From S34-282 sp034422075 (GTDB lineage Bacteria; Chloroflexota; Dehalococcoidia; Lucifugimonadales; Australimonadaceae), in contig DAOUJX010000058.1 in assembly GCA_034422075.1 (NCBI GenBank), forward strand, positions 1 through 64,000: 64,000 nucleotides of DNA. Direction: 5' to 3'. The notes under the pieces are model-generated. The model was not told the DNA's origin. It ran no database searches and saw nothing but the letters and a program-made list of their open reading frames with translations. Below, piece by piece: positions 53,969 through 62,989 of the stretch (position 1 is the first letter of the stretch; every line of letters begins with the position of its first letter). The position numbers and the translations under genes are program-made.

Positions 53969-55193
53969 CCCCAAAGTACTCCGTTACCTTCCTGAGCCCC
54001 CTGATGAGCTGGTCGACCTCCTCCTCCGTGTTGTAGAGGTAGAAGGAGGCGCGGGCGGTCGCCGGAACGTGGAGGCGGCTGCGCACCAGCGGCATGGCGC
54101 AGTGGTGCCCCGCCCGAATGGCGATGCCCTCATGGTCGAGCACCGTGCCGATGTCATGCGGGTGAATGCCGCCTACCTGGAAGGAGATGACGCCTCCCCG
54201 CTCGCCCAGGCTCGACGTGCCGAACGTGGTCACCTCTTCCAACTCGGCGAACCGCTCCAGCGCGTAGGCGGTCAGATCGCGCTCGTGCTGGCGAATGGCG
54301 TCCATCCCCAGCGCGCTGAGGTAGTCGACCGCGGCGCCCATTGCGATCGCGTCGGCAATGTTCGGCGTGCCCGCCTCGAAGCGCATGGGCATCTCGTTCC
54401 ACGATGCGTCTTCGAACGTCACCTCGAGCACCATCTCGCCGCCGTGCAAAAACGGCTCCATGCGCTCCAGCATCGGGGCTGCGACGTAGAGGCAGCCGAT
54501 GCCCGTCGGCGCCAGCATCTTGTGGCCGGAGAACGCCATGAAATCGCAGTCGAGCTCTTGCACGTCCACCGCCAGGTGGGGCACCGATTGCGCCGCATCG
54601 ACGAGCACGACCGCGCCAACGCGGTGCGCCGCCTCGGTAAGCTGTTTGACCGGTGTGATGGTGCCCAGCACGTTGGACATGTGCGTGACCGCCACGATGC
54701 GCGTCTTGGGGGTGAGCAGCTGGTCGAGGTCGCTCAGGTCGAGCCGGTAATCCGCATCGAGGCCGATGAACTTGAGCGACGCGCCCGCTTCACGCGCGAC
54801 CTGCTGCCAGGGGACGAGGTTGGAGTGGTGCTCCATCTCCGTGACCAGCACCTCATCGCCCGGCGAGAGGACGGCCTTGGCCCACGTCTTGGCGACGAGG
54901 TTGATGGCCTCGGTCGTGTTGCGGACCCATATCAGTTGGTCGGGGCTCGGGGCGTTGATGAAGGCGGCCACCTTGACGCGCGCCTCCTCGTAACGGTCGG
55001 TCGCCTCCATGCTGAGGGTGTGAATGCCCCGGTGGACGTTGGAGTTGTAGCGCTCGTAGTAGTCGACCAGCGCCTCGATGACCTGGCGCGGCTTCTGCGA
55101 CGTCGCCGCGTTGTCGAGGTAGACGAGCAGCTTGTCGCCCAGCCGCCGCTGGAGGACGGGGAAGTCCGCGCGGATTGCCTGTAGGTCGAGCAT
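53946..55193 (-). CDS. sufS: Cysteine desulfurase SufS (group II)
   Basis: 415 residues. LLVYLDNAATSQKPRQVIEAL at the front, PLP lysine in AFSGHKMLAPTG, and catalytic cysteine in RAGHHCAMPL, as in SufS/CsdB. It mobilises sulfur for SufBCD through SufU. The gene lies 6 nt after sufD, in one operon. Confidence 0.95.
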   Translation of the reverse strand: MLDLQAIRADFPVLQRRLGDKLLVYLDNAATSQKPRQVIEALVDYYERYNSNVHRGIHTLSMEATDRYEEARVKVAAFINAPSPDQLIWVRNTTEAINLVAKTWAKAVLSPGDEVLVTEMEHHSNLVPWQQVAREAGASLKFIGLDADYRLDLSDLDQLLTPKTRIVAVTHMSNVLGTITPVKQLTEAAHRVGAVVLVDAAQSVPHLAVDVQELDCDFMAFSGHKMLAPTGIGCLYVAAPMLERMEPFLHGGEMVLEVTFEDASWNEMPMRFEAGTPNIADAIAMGAAVDYLSALGMDAIRQHERDLTAYALERFAELEEVTTFGTSSLGERGGVISFQVGGIHPHDIGTVLDHEGIAIRAGHHCAMPLVRSRLHVPATARASFYLYNTEEEVDQLIRGLRKVTEYFGDAAARPR

Positions 55194-55199
55194 CGCCCC

Positions 55200-56501
55200 C
55201 TATCCTTCGCCCATCGTCCGCTCACGCAGCGCCTCGGCTGCCAGCCGCGCGACCGCTGCGCCATGCGCCGCATCGCCGATTGCGGCGATGGGCTCGTCGA
55301 CGAATGCCTGTAGCAGAAGCATACGCGCTGCGTCGGCATCGAGCCCGCGGCTGCGCATGTAGAAGAGCGCCGCCGCATCGATCTGACCCACGGCGCTGCC
55401 GTGCGTCGCGATGATGTCGTCCGCGTAGATCTCCAGCATGGGCTGGCTGTTCACCTCCGCGTCGGGTGCGAGCAGCACGTTCTTGTTGACCAGGTGCGTT
55501 TCGGTGCGCTGCGAGTCCTGCGGCACGTGTACCTGGCCCGTGAAGACGGCGCGCGAGCCCCCGGCGGCTACGCCCTTGTAGAGCGCGTTGCTCGTCGCTT
55601 CGCCGCCGCGGTGCGCCACCAGGACGTGGTTGTCGACGTGGTCGCCGCGCGCGGTCAGGTACAGCCCGCCCAATGAGCAGACGGCGTCCGGCTCAGAGAG
55701 GGAGACGTCGAGGTTGTGCCGCACCAGCTCTCCCCCGAGGTCGAGCGAGAACAGTTCGACGCTGCTGCCGCGCTGCTGCGCGACGGCCGTCGTCGCTATC
55801 GAGTGCGCCCCCGTAGTAGGGTGCGCGATGCGCAGCAGCCGTACGCTCGCGCCCGCCGCCGCCGCAACCTCGACGACGGCGTTGCTGAACGAGCCAGCGC
55901 CGGCACCTGCCCAGGTGAGCGCAATCGATGCATCGGCGTCTTCTTCGGCAATGATGAGCACGCGCGGCTGCGAAGCGGTATCGGGCGACGAGGCGAGCAC
56001 GACGTGGACGTGCGCGCCCAGCGATGCGCCCCTTTGCGCATAGATGAGCGTGACATCTTGCATGAGCGCCGTGTTCAGCGCGGCAAAAGCTTCGTGCTCG
56101 AAGGAGGCGATGCTGCCCAGCCGTGCGGCGGCAACGTCAGCGACAGCAAAGGGCGCCGCCTGCAGGCTGCCGACGTATCCGCCGTCCAGGGCGCGCGGCG
56201 CCGGCGCGACGAAGCCGTCGACGACGCTCACGCGCACCTCGCCATCGGTAACCGGGGTGACGCGCGGCGCTTCCGAGCCCTGCGCCGTTGCGGGCTCCGG
56301 GGTCGCGCGTGCTATCGGGCCTACGTCCGTGTACTTCCAGAACTCGTTGCCGCGCCGTGCGACGGGGAAGCCAAGCACGCGAAACCGGGCGGCGGCCTCG
56401 CTGCGGAGCGCCGCGAGCCACGGGGGCGCGTCCGGATTGGCGCCGATGCGGTCGGCCAGGGCGAGGTATCGTGCCTCTTGCGTATCGGTGGCCGTGACCA
56501 T
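55200..56501 (-). CDS. sufD: Fe-S cluster assembly protein SufD
   Basis: 433 residues. SufBD core beta-helix: GEATSNALYKGVAAGGSRAVFTG, NVLLAPDAEVNSQPMLEIYADD, ATHGSAVGQIDAAALFYMRSRG and a final LRERTMGEG. The N-terminal helical part has GNEFWKYTD. Pairs with SufB in the SufBC2D scaffold. ATG 56501 directly abuts the sufC stop. Confidence 0.94.
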   Translation of the reverse strand: MVTATDTQEARYLALADRIGANPDAPPWLAALRSEAAARFRVLGFPVARRGNEFWKYTDVGPIARATPEPATAQGSEAPRVTPVTDGEVRVSVVDGFVAPAPRALDGGYVGSLQAAPFAVADVAAARLGSIASFEHEAFAALNTALMQDVTLIYAQRGASLGAHVHVVLASSPDTASQPRVLIIAEEDADASIALTWAGAGAGSFSNAVVEVAAAAGASVRLLRIAHPTTGAHSIATTAVAQQRGSSVELFSLDLGGELVRHNLDVSLSEPDAVCSLGGLYLTARGDHVDNHVLVAHRGGEATSNALYKGVAAGGSRAVFTGQVHVPQDSQRTETHLVNKNVLLAPDAEVNSQPMLEIYADDIIATHGSAVGQIDAAALFYMRSRGLDADAARMLLLQAFVDEPIAAIGDAAHGAAVARLAAEALRERTMGEG

Positions 56502-57260
56502 CTAGGTGGAGACACCCGCGCGCTCGGCTATCCAGTCATAGCCCCGCGACGCGATGTCCAGCGCCAGCTCCTTGCCTCCCTCGGCGACGAACCGGCCGTC
56601 CATCAGCACGTGCACCCTGTCGGGAACGACGTGGTTCAGGATGCGCTCGTAGTGCGTGACGAGCACGAGGGAGCGCTCGGGCGACCGTAGCGAGTTGATG
56701 GCGTCGGCCACGTCGCGCAGCGCGTCCACGTCGAGGCCGGAGTCGACCTCGTCCAGGACGGCCAGCCGGGGTTCGAGGATGGCCATCTGCAGTACCTCGC
56801 TGCGCTTGCGCTCGCCGCCGGAGAAGCCCTCGTTCACCGAGCGCTTCGTCTGGCGGTAGTCCATCTCGACGACCTTCACCTTCTGCTTCAGCAGGCGGTC
56901 GAATTGGAGTACGTCCAGCTCTGATTCGCCGTCGGCCTTGCGCCGCTCGTTGTAGCCGGCGCGCAGGAAGTGGTCGGTGCGCACGCCCGGTATCTCGATG
57001 GGGTGCTGGAACGACAGGAACACGCCCGCCCGCGCACGCTCCTCGACGGGCATTGCGAGCAGGTCTTGGCCGTCGAACGTGACGGTGCCGCCCAGGACCT
57101 CGTAGCCGGGGCGCCCGGCGAGGACGTAGGCCAAGGTGCTCTTGCCGGAGCCGTTGGGGCCCATGATGGCGTGCGTCTCGCCTGCGGCTACCGACAGGTC
57201 GATGCCGCGCAGTATCTCGGCTCCGTTCACCGTCGCGTGCAGGCTCCGCACCTCGAGCAT
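56502..57260 (-). CDS. sufC: Fe-S cluster assembly ATPase SufC
   Basis: 252 residues, soluble ABC ATPase. Walker A IMGPNGSGKSTLAYVLAG, signature FSGGERKRSEVLQ, Walker B LAVLDEVDSGLDVDAL and VTHYERIL. It powers SufBCD cluster assembly. Two nucleotides separate it from sufB. Confidence 0.97.
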   Translation of the reverse strand: MLEVRSLHATVNGAEILRGIDLSVAAGETHAIMGPNGSGKSTLAYVLAGRPGYEVLGGTVTFDGQDLLAMPVEERARAGVFLSFQHPIEIPGVRTDHFLRAGYNERRKADGESELDVLQFDRLLKQKVKVVEMDYRQTKRSVNEGFSGGERKRSEVLQMAILEPRLAVLDEVDSGLDVDALRDVADAINSLRSPERSLVLVTHYERILNHVVPDRVHVLMDGRFVAEGGKELALDIASRGYDWIAERAGVST

Positions 57261-57262
57261 GG

Positions 57263-58717
57263 CTAGCCGATCGCCCCCTCGAGATTGACGGCGAGCAGCC
57301 GGTCCGCCTCCACGGCGAACTCCATCGGCAGCCGCTTGAAGACGTCCTTGCAGAAGCCGTTGACGATGAGGTTCTGCGCGTCCTCATCGGAGAGGCCGCG
57401 CTGCCGACAATAGAAGACCTGGTCCTCGTTCACCTTGGAGGTCGATGCCTCGTGCCGAACGCTGGCCGAGTCGTTGCGTACCTCGACGTACGGCACGGTA
57501 TGCGCCCCGCACCTGTCGCCGATGAGCAGCGAGTCGCACTGCGTGTAGTTCTGCGCGTTCGCGGCGCCGGGCAGGACCTGCACGAGCCCGCGGTAGGTGT
57601 TCTGGCCGTGCCCTGCCGCGATGCCCTTCGAGATGATGGTGCTGGAGGTGTTCTTGCCGAGGTGGATCATCTTGGTGCCAGTGTCGGCCTGCTGGTGCGC
57701 CTTGGTGAGCGCGACGGAGTAGAACTCGCCCACCGAGTCGTCGCCTTGAAGGATGACGCTCGGGTACTTCCATGTGATGGCGGAGCCCGTCTCGACCTGC
57801 GTCCAGGAGATCTTGGAGCCGGCCCCTCGGCACGCGCCCCGCTTGGTCACGAAGTTGAAGATGCCGCCGCGGCCGTCTTCGTCGCCCGGGTACCAGTTCT
57901 GCACCGTCGAGTACTTGATCTCGGCGCTGTCCATCGCCACGAGTTCGACGACGGCGGCGTGCAGCTGGTTCTCGTCGCGCATCGGCGCGCTACAGCCCTC
58001 GAGGTAGGAGACGTACGAGCTGTCTTCTGCGACGATGAGCGTGCGCTCGAACTGGCCCGTGCCCGCCATGTTGATGCGGAAGTAGGTCGACAGCTCCAGC
58101 GGGCAGCGCACCCCCTTCGGGATGTAGACAAACGAGCCGTCGGAGAACACGGCGGAGTTCAGCGCCGCGTAGAAGTTGTCGGAGTAGGGGACGACGGAGC
58201 CCAGGTACTTGCGCACCAGTTCGGGGTGTTCCTGTATCGCTTCGCTGAAGGAGCTGAAGATGACCCCGTGCTTGGACAGCGTCTCCTTGGCCGTCGTCGC
58301 GATGGACACGCTGTCGAACACGGCGTCGACCGCAACGCCCGCGAGCCGCTTCTGCTCCTCGATGGGGATGCCGAGCTTGGAGAAGGTGTCCAGCAACTCC
58401 TGGTCGACCTCGTCGAGGCTTGCCAGTTCCGCCTTGGCCTTGGGCGCCGACCAGTAGATGATGCTCTGGTAGTCGATGGGCGGGTAGGAAACCTTGGCCC
58501 ACCCCGGCGTCCGCTCCTCCTTGACCAGCCGCATGAAATGGTGGAAGGCGCGCATCCGCCACTCCAGCATCCACTGCGGCTCCTCCTTCTTCTCCACGAT
58601 CCAGCGAATCGTGTCCTCGGTCAGCCCCGGAGGCGCCGTCTCAGCCTCGACCTGCGTCGTCCAGCCGTACTGGTAGTCCTGCGATGCGATTTCTCGGGCG
58701 GTCTTGTCGATGGTCAT
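57263..58717 (-). CDS. sufB: Fe-S cluster assembly protein SufB
   Basis: 484 residues from ATG 58717 (MTIDKTAREIA). SufB traits include YPPIDYQSIIYWSAPK, FIYIPKGV-type FVYIPKGVRCPLELSTYFRI, SSYVSYLEGCSAP, WYPGDEDGRGGIFNFVTKRG and ATHEAS-like SVRHEASTSKVNEDQVFY. First gene of the suf series. The spacing to the only Shine-Dalgarno-like GGGAGG is 14 nt, which is long, and that element lies inside an inverted repeat. Confidence 0.95.
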   Translation of the reverse strand: MTIDKTAREIASQDYQYGWTTQVEAETAPPGLTEDTIRWIVEKKEEPQWMLEWRMRAFHHFMRLVKEERTPGWAKVSYPPIDYQSIIYWSAPKAKAELASLDEVDQELLDTFSKLGIPIEEQKRLAGVAVDAVFDSVSIATTAKETLSKHGVIFSSFSEAIQEHPELVRKYLGSVVPYSDNFYAALNSAVFSDGSFVYIPKGVRCPLELSTYFRINMAGTGQFERTLIVAEDSSYVSYLEGCSAPMRDENQLHAAVVELVAMDSAEIKYSTVQNWYPGDEDGRGGIFNFVTKRGACRGAGSKISWTQVETGSAITWKYPSVILQGDDSVGEFYSVALTKAHQQADTGTKMIHLGKNTSSTIISKGIAAGHGQNTYRGLVQVLPGAANAQNYTQCDSLLIGDRCGAHTVPYVEVRNDSASVRHEASTSKVNEDQVFYCRQRGLSDEDAQNLIVNGFCKDVFKRLPMEFAVEADRLLAVNLEGAIG

Positions 58718-58724
58718 GGAGCTA

Positions 58725-58747
58725 TTGTTGACCCTCCCAGTCAACAA
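58725..58747. promoter_or_regulatory. Perfect inverted repeat (operator candidate) in the sufB leader
   Basis: TTGTTGAC (58725-58732) and GTCAACAA (58740-58747) flank a 7-nt spacer. It lies directly downstream of the predicted sufB -10 box and upstream of the ATG. The spacer carries the GGGAGG-like element on the coding strand. A Fe-S sensing repressor of SufR or Rrf2 type is the obvious guess; a hairpin that hides the ribosome site is the other. Confidence 0.65.
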
Positions 58748-58757
58748 TTGCGTAGAT

Positions 58758-58787
58758 AACGTAGCCCCAGCCCGCTGGTAGTGTCAA
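58758..58787 (-). promoter_or_regulatory. suf operon promoter
   Basis: A perfect -35 TTGACA (58787-58782) and TACGTT (58763-58758) as -10, 18 nt apart, on the minus strand. The inverted repeat follows about 10 nt downstream, where a bound repressor would block initiation. Confidence 0.6.
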
Positions 58788-58793
58788 GGACTC

Positions 58794-59750
58794 CTACCGC
58801 TCTCGGTTCGCCAGCCACGCCTCCATCGCCTGGCGCGAGGTGTAGCGGAACTCGTAGCCCAGCTCGCGCTGCAGCTTGTCGGTCGAGACGACCCATGGCC
58901 ACCGCACGTAGTCGAGGCCAGCCGACGGTGCGTCGCTCTGCAGGCGCAGCGTCCATGCAAGGTCGGTGAGGGAGGAGACGGCCCAGCCCGGCATGCGCAC
59001 CATCCGCTTCCCCGCCATGCGCACCACCTCACCCCAGCGCAGCGTCCCCGGGCCGGCGACGTTGTAGACTCCCCCGTGCGGCACCGACGCGAACCGCCAG
59101 AGCAGCTCGATGAGGTCGTCCTCGTGGACGAACTGGAGCGGAGGGTCGTCGCCGGCAGCGCCGACCAGCACCCGCCGTGACAGCGCCTGGTTGATGAAGT
59201 TGCGCGCCGACGGCCCCATGACGATGCAGCTGCGCAGAATGCCCACCGCGGCGTCGGGATGCTCCGTCGCGTAGTGCTCGAAGGCGCGCTCCGCCTCGCG
59301 CTTGTCCCACGCGTAGTGGAAAGCCGGCGAGGGGCGCGCGCGGTCGCCCTCCGTCAGCGCCTCGGGGTTGTCGCGCAGTGCGCCGTAGACGGTGGACGAC
59401 GATAGGTAGACCAGGCGCTTTACCCGTGCGGCGTCGGCGGCGTACAAGATATTGTCCGCTCCGCCGACGTTGGCGTTGTGGCTGAGCGCGCGGTTGCGCT
59501 GCTGCCGCAGGACGAACGCCAGATGCACCAGCGCCTCCACCCGCTCCTCGACGAAGATGCGCTCGAACGGGTCGGTGATGTTCTGCTGGAGGTAGAGGAC
59601 GCGGTCAAGCTCGTAGGGAGGCGGTGCGATGTCCGTTGCGATGACGCGCTCGACGCCGGGCTCCGCGCACAGCCGTTCGACCACCTTTCGGCCGATGTAT
59701 CCGGCTGCGCCGGTGACGGCGACGACTTTCGGCACGGCGGCGGCGTCCAT
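58794..59750 (-). CDS. NAD-dependent epimerase/dehydratase (extended SDR)
   Basis: 318 residues. NAD-binding VVAVTGAAGYIGRKVVERL, VHLAFVLRQQ, the active-site region YLSSSTVYGA with FHYAWDKREAE (YxxxK-type variant HYAWDK), and ILRSCIVMGPSARNF. An extended short-chain dehydrogenase fold acting on sugar nucleotides or related substrates. ATG 59750 is immediately preceded by AGGAGG, too close to be its ribosome site; GTG 59735 would have better spacing. Upstream it is divergent from the hydrolase gene. Confidence 0.88.
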   Translation of the reverse strand: MDAAAVPKVVAVTGAAGYIGRKVVERLCAEPGVERVIATDIAPPPYELDRVLYLQQNITDPFERIFVEERVEALVHLAFVLRQQRNRALSHNANVGGADNILYAADAARVKRLVYLSSSTVYGALRDNPEALTEGDRARPSPAFHYAWDKREAERAFEHYATEHPDAAVGILRSCIVMGPSARNFINQALSRRVLVGAAGDDPPLQFVHEDDLIELLWRFASVPHGGVYNVAGPGTLRWGEVVRMAGKRMVRMPGWAVSSLTDLAWTLRLQSDAPSAGLDYVRWPWVVSTDKLQRELGYEFRYTSRQAMEAWLANRER

Positions 59751-59923
59751 CCTCCTGAGCCTACACCCCCGCGCCCCACGCTCCAAGGCGCAGGGGGGCC
59801 GCCGCCGATATCTGCTTTCGGCATCGCAATTGGAGCGCCCATCCCCTGAGCCTGGCCCTGCGTTTGCCAACGGGCGGGGCGGCGTGTACCTTCCGCATCA
59901 CTGCATAGCCAAGGAGGAACGAG

Positions 59924-60904
59924 ATGGCGCTAACGGAAGAGGGTTTGGTTGCGGTGCCGGGACTGCTGAGCCGGTGGGTGCGCCTGGGCAACGGCGCGCT
60001 CGCCCACTACATGACGGCGGGCGAGAGCGGGCCGCCCGTGATCCTGCTGCACGGCGGCATCCAGGGCTCGTCGGGCGCCGCGGGCTGGCGGTTCATGGCC
60101 CCGTTCCTGGGGCAGAACGGCTTCCGCGTCTACGCGCCCGACCAGCCGGGATTCGGCCACTCCGACACCAACCCCGCATACCACCCGGTGTACGGCACGA
60201 TCAGCCACTCCGACTTCGTCGACGACTTCGCAACGGCGGTCGGGCTTGACCGCTTCCACCTCGCCGGCAACTCGATGGGCGCGGACAACACCATCCAGTA
60301 CGTCATGGACCACCCCGAGCGCGTCATCAGCTACGTGCTCATCGCCACCATGAAGGTGGGCGACAACACTCCGGACGAGATCCAGGTGCCGCCCATACTG
60401 GAGAGCCGCGCGACCTTCGACGGCACTGCGAAGTCGATGGGCGAAATGATTACGCCCATCATGTACCGCCCCAGCGCGGTGCCGCAGGAGCTGCTGGAGA
60501 TGCGCGCCGCCGCCGCCAACCGCCAGTCGGAGTCGTACGATGCGGGGAGGGAGGGGCGCCAGCGCATCTGGAGCGACCCCGTCCTGCGCGCCCGCGCCAC
60601 CACCAAGGACCGCCTCTCCAACTCGGCGGTGCCGGGCATCTACCTCTACGGCAAGGACGACGTGCTCGCGCCGGTGGGGAACGGCTACAACCAGGAGGAC
60701 ACGCTGCCCAACATCCAGTTCTTCTACCCGGAGGAGTGCGGACACCAGGGGCAGACCGATCAGCCCGACATGTTCAACCAGGTCTTCCTGGAGTTCTTCC
60801 GCGACGGCCAGGTAAGCCGGGCCACGGCCGATTGGGCGGGCGTCTCCAAGCGCAGGCCCGAGCTGGCGCAGTACGTGGAACAGGTGGGCGCGCCGGCCGG
60901 CTAG
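59924..60904 (+). CDS. Alpha/beta hydrolase, MhpC-like
   Basis: 326 residues. Alpha/beta hydrolase core: VILLHGGIQGSSGAAGW (oxyanion region), nucleophile elbow LAGNSMGADNT, a YLYGKDDVLAPV acid strand and the final CGHQGQTDQP histidine. It is similar to C-C bond hydrolases of meta-cleavage pathways. AAGGAGG lies 8 nt before the ATG. Convergent with the aldolase operon; the stops are adjacent. Confidence 0.88.
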   Translation: MALTEEGLVAVPGLLSRWVRLGNGALAHYMTAGESGPPVILLHGGIQGSSGAAGWRFMAPFLGQNGFRVYAPDQPGFGHSDTNPAYHPVYGTISHSDFVDDFATAVGLDRFHLAGNSMGADNTIQYVMDHPERVISYVLIATMKVGDNTPDEIQVPPILESRATFDGTAKSMGEMITPIMYRPSAVPQELLEMRAAAANRQSESYDAGREGRQRIWSDPVLRARATTKDRLSNSAVPGIYLYGKDDVLAPVGNGYNQEDTLPNIQFFYPEECGHQGQTDQPDMFNQVFLEFFRDGQVSRATADWAGVSKRRPELAQYVEQVGAPAG

Positions 60905-61267
60905 CTAGCCGACCACGTCCTGGAAGTCGAACCCCATCTCGCCGAGGCCTGCCACCTCGAAGCGCATCCCTATCCGGTGCGGGCCGGGCGCGATGGGGCT
61001 GCCCGTGTAGGCGATGGTCGTCGTCTTGTTCATGCCGAGCGTGAACGGCGTCTCCCCGTCCACGGCGTCAAAGGCGACGGCGTTGCCGTCCACCTCGAAC
61101 GACGTCTTGGCCGACTCCAGCTCCTCGCCGTCGAGCGTCAGCGGGAAGACGCGGCTGGCATAGCCAGAGCCAAGGCGGTTGAGCAGCTGGAACTTGAAGC
61201 CATCGGGCGTCGCCCGCAGGCTCTCCTTCACGTAGAGGCGGCGGAGCAGGAACGCGGGCACCTTCAT
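60905..61267 (-). CDS. Conserved-type protein of unknown function, coupled to the aldolase
   Basis: 120 residues, no signal peptide. Beta-rich: FKFQLLNRLGSGYASRVFPLTLDGEEL, NAVAFDAVDGETPFTLGM and GPHRIGMRFEVAGLGEMGFD, which suggests an all-beta sandwich. I do not recognise a named family. ATG overlaps the aldolase stop (ATGA), so the two are translated together. Confidence 0.7.
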   Translation of the reverse strand: MKVPAFLLRRLYVKESLRATPDGFKFQLLNRLGSGYASRVFPLTLDGEELESAKTSFEVDGNAVAFDAVDGETPFTLGMNKTTTIAYTGSPIAPGPHRIGMRFEVAGLGEMGFDFQDVVG

Positions 61268-61953
61268 GCGTCACGCCTCATCCGGTACAGCTCCATCTCC
61301 GCCTCGACGATGTCGGCGGGCAGCGGCTCGGCGTTGCCGAGCGAGCGCGCCAGCGCGAAGACCTGCGCCAGGTGCTCGCCCTGCCGCGCGACCGCCAGCG
61401 CCTCCTCGACGCTCCTGCCGACGCCGACGAATCCGTGGTTGCGCATCAGCACCGCCTTCCGCTCACCGAGCGCTGCGATGACGTTCTCGCCCAGCTCCTC
61501 CGTGCTCGGGAATGCGTAGTCGGCGACCGCGACGCCGTCGCCCAGCGCGACCACCATCTCGTCGATGAGCGGCGGTATGGCCATGCCCGCGACCGCCAGC
61601 GCGCTGGCGTAGGTCGAGTGCGTGTGGACGACGCCGCCGACGTCGGGGCGCGCGCGGTAGATGGCCGCGTGCATCAGCATCTCGGTCGAGGGGATTGCGT
61701 CGCCGTGCACCGGCTCGCCCTCGTGGTCGACGACGACGATGTCGTCGAGCGTCATCGTGGGGTAGGGGACGCCGGAGGCGGTGACGGCCAGCAAGTCGCC
61801 CGCCTCACCGACGCGCGCGCTCACATTGCCCGCCGTCTCGATGACCAACCCCTCGGCATGGATGGCCTTCGCGACGGCAAGCACCGCCTCACGCTCTGCG
61901 CGCCACTCCGTCCCGGACGGAGCGTCGGAGGCTGCTGCTCGATGCGTCGCCAT
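61264..61953 (-). CDS. Class II aldolase/adducin-family protein
   Basis: 229 residues from ATG 61953. Zinc site VVHTHSTYASALAV (HxH) and the later His in LMRNHGFVGVG, the catalytic Glu region PSTEMLMHAAIYRARPD, and AGNVSARV near the N-terminus. It would cleave a sugar phosphate or related hydroxy-acid by retro-aldol chemistry, like L-fuculose-1-phosphate aldolase. Near an FGGY kinase and a reductase, so a small sugar-acid catabolic set is likely. Confidence 0.88.
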   Translation of the reverse strand: MATHRAAASDAPSGTEWRAEREAVLAVAKAIHAEGLVIETAGNVSARVGEAGDLLAVTASGVPYPTMTLDDIVVVDHEGEPVHGDAIPSTEMLMHAAIYRARPDVGGVVHTHSTYASALAVAGMAIPPLIDEMVVALGDGVAVADYAFPSTEELGENVIAALGERKAVLMRNHGFVGVGRSVEEALAVARQGEHLAQVFALARSLGNAEPLPADIVEAEMELYRMRRDA

Positions 61954-61959
61954 GGCGTG

Positions 61960-61965
61960 AGGATA
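61960..61965 (-). promoter_or_regulatory. -10 box TATCCT, leaderless aldolase start
   Basis: TATCCT lies exactly 6 nt before ATG 61953 on the minus strand, so transcription should start at the ATG. A similar TATCCTCACC occurs upstream of speH. Confidence 0.5.
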
Positions 61966-62003
61966 GCAAGGGCGCATGGGCCGCGCCAACGCGGCGCCGT
62001 GCG

Positions 62004-62963
62004 CTACGGTCGCAGCACGACCTTGCCGAAGTTCGCCCGGCTCTCCAAGTAGGCCTGCGCTTCCTCCGCCTGCGACAACGCAAAGACGCGGTCGACCAGC
62101 ACCTGCAGCGTGCCGTCCGCGACGAGGTCCACGATTTGGGCGAGGTCCTCGGCCGCCTCCTCGCGGGTGCGCTCGTCGCTGAGGCGCCAGCCAGTGCGGA
62201 CGTCCAATCCCATGTGCGCGGCGGCCTCGGCGTCGACCTCGGGTGCGTCGCCGCTGGCGCGTCCCACGGAGACGAGCCTGCCCCCGTTTGCCATCGTGCG
62301 CTGCGTGTCGGAGAAGACGTAGCCGCCGATCATGTCGAGGCCCACGTCCACGCCGCGCCCGCCGGTGGTGGCAAGCACGCGCTCCATGAAGTCGCCGTAG
62401 GTGAAGACGTGGTCAGCGCCCAAGGCCTCCGCCTGCTCCACCTTCTCCGGGGAGCCGACCGTCGTGATGACCGGCGCATGGCAGACGCGCTTCGCGATCT
62501 GCACCCCCGCCATCCCGACGCCGCTGCCTGCCGCATGCACCAGCGCAATCTCATCGGCTTGCAGGTTGGCGGTGTGGCGCAGCGCGACCCATGCCGTCAG
62601 GAACGCCACCGGCAAGCTCGCGGCCTCCTCATAGGACAGCTGCCGCGGGAGGATGACACAGAGGTGCGCGGGGACCGCTGCGAGCTCGGCGTAGCCGCCC
62701 TCCAGCACGCGCGCGACGACGCGGTCGCCGACGCGCGGCATGCCGACGCCTGCGCCGACCTCTACCACCTCGCCAGCGATGTCCCAGCCAACGACGTACG
62801 GCCCTTCGTGGCCCTGCGGCGGGCCGGAAGCCGTCCGCGATAGGTCGCCGCGGTTGAGCGATGCCGCCTGCACACGGACGAGCACGTCGCGCACCCCGAT
62901 GTGGGGGTCGGCGACCTCTTCGTAGGCCAGCGTGCCGCCAGGTTTGACTACTGCCGCCTTCAC
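62004..62963 (-). CDS. Quinone oxidoreductase-like MDR protein (zinc-independent)
   Basis: 319 residues. GroES-like front (VLVRVQAASLNRGDLSR, GWDIAGEVVEVGAGV) and NADPH fold VHAAGSGVGMAGVQIAK, then VDVGLDMIGG. It lacks the structural-zinc cysteines, as in QOR/zeta-crystallin. Reduces an enone or quinone. GTG start 62963 with AGGAGG 5 nt upstream. Confidence 0.9.
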   Translation of the reverse strand: MKAAVVKPGGTLAYEEVADPHIGVRDVLVRVQAASLNRGDLSRTASGPPQGHEGPYVVGWDIAGEVVEVGAGVGMPRVGDRVVARVLEGGYAELAAVPAHLCVILPRQLSYEEAASLPVAFLTAWVALRHTANLQADEIALVHAAGSGVGMAGVQIAKRVCHAPVITTVGSPEKVEQAEALGADHVFTYGDFMERVLATTGGRGVDVGLDMIGGYVFSDTQRTMANGGRLVSVGRASGDAPEVDAEAAAHMGLDVRTGWRLSDERTREEAAEDLAQIVDLVADGTLQVLVDRVFALSQAEEAQAYLESRANFGKVVLRP

Positions 62964-62989
62964 CGCATCCTCCTATGTCCCATTTTGCC

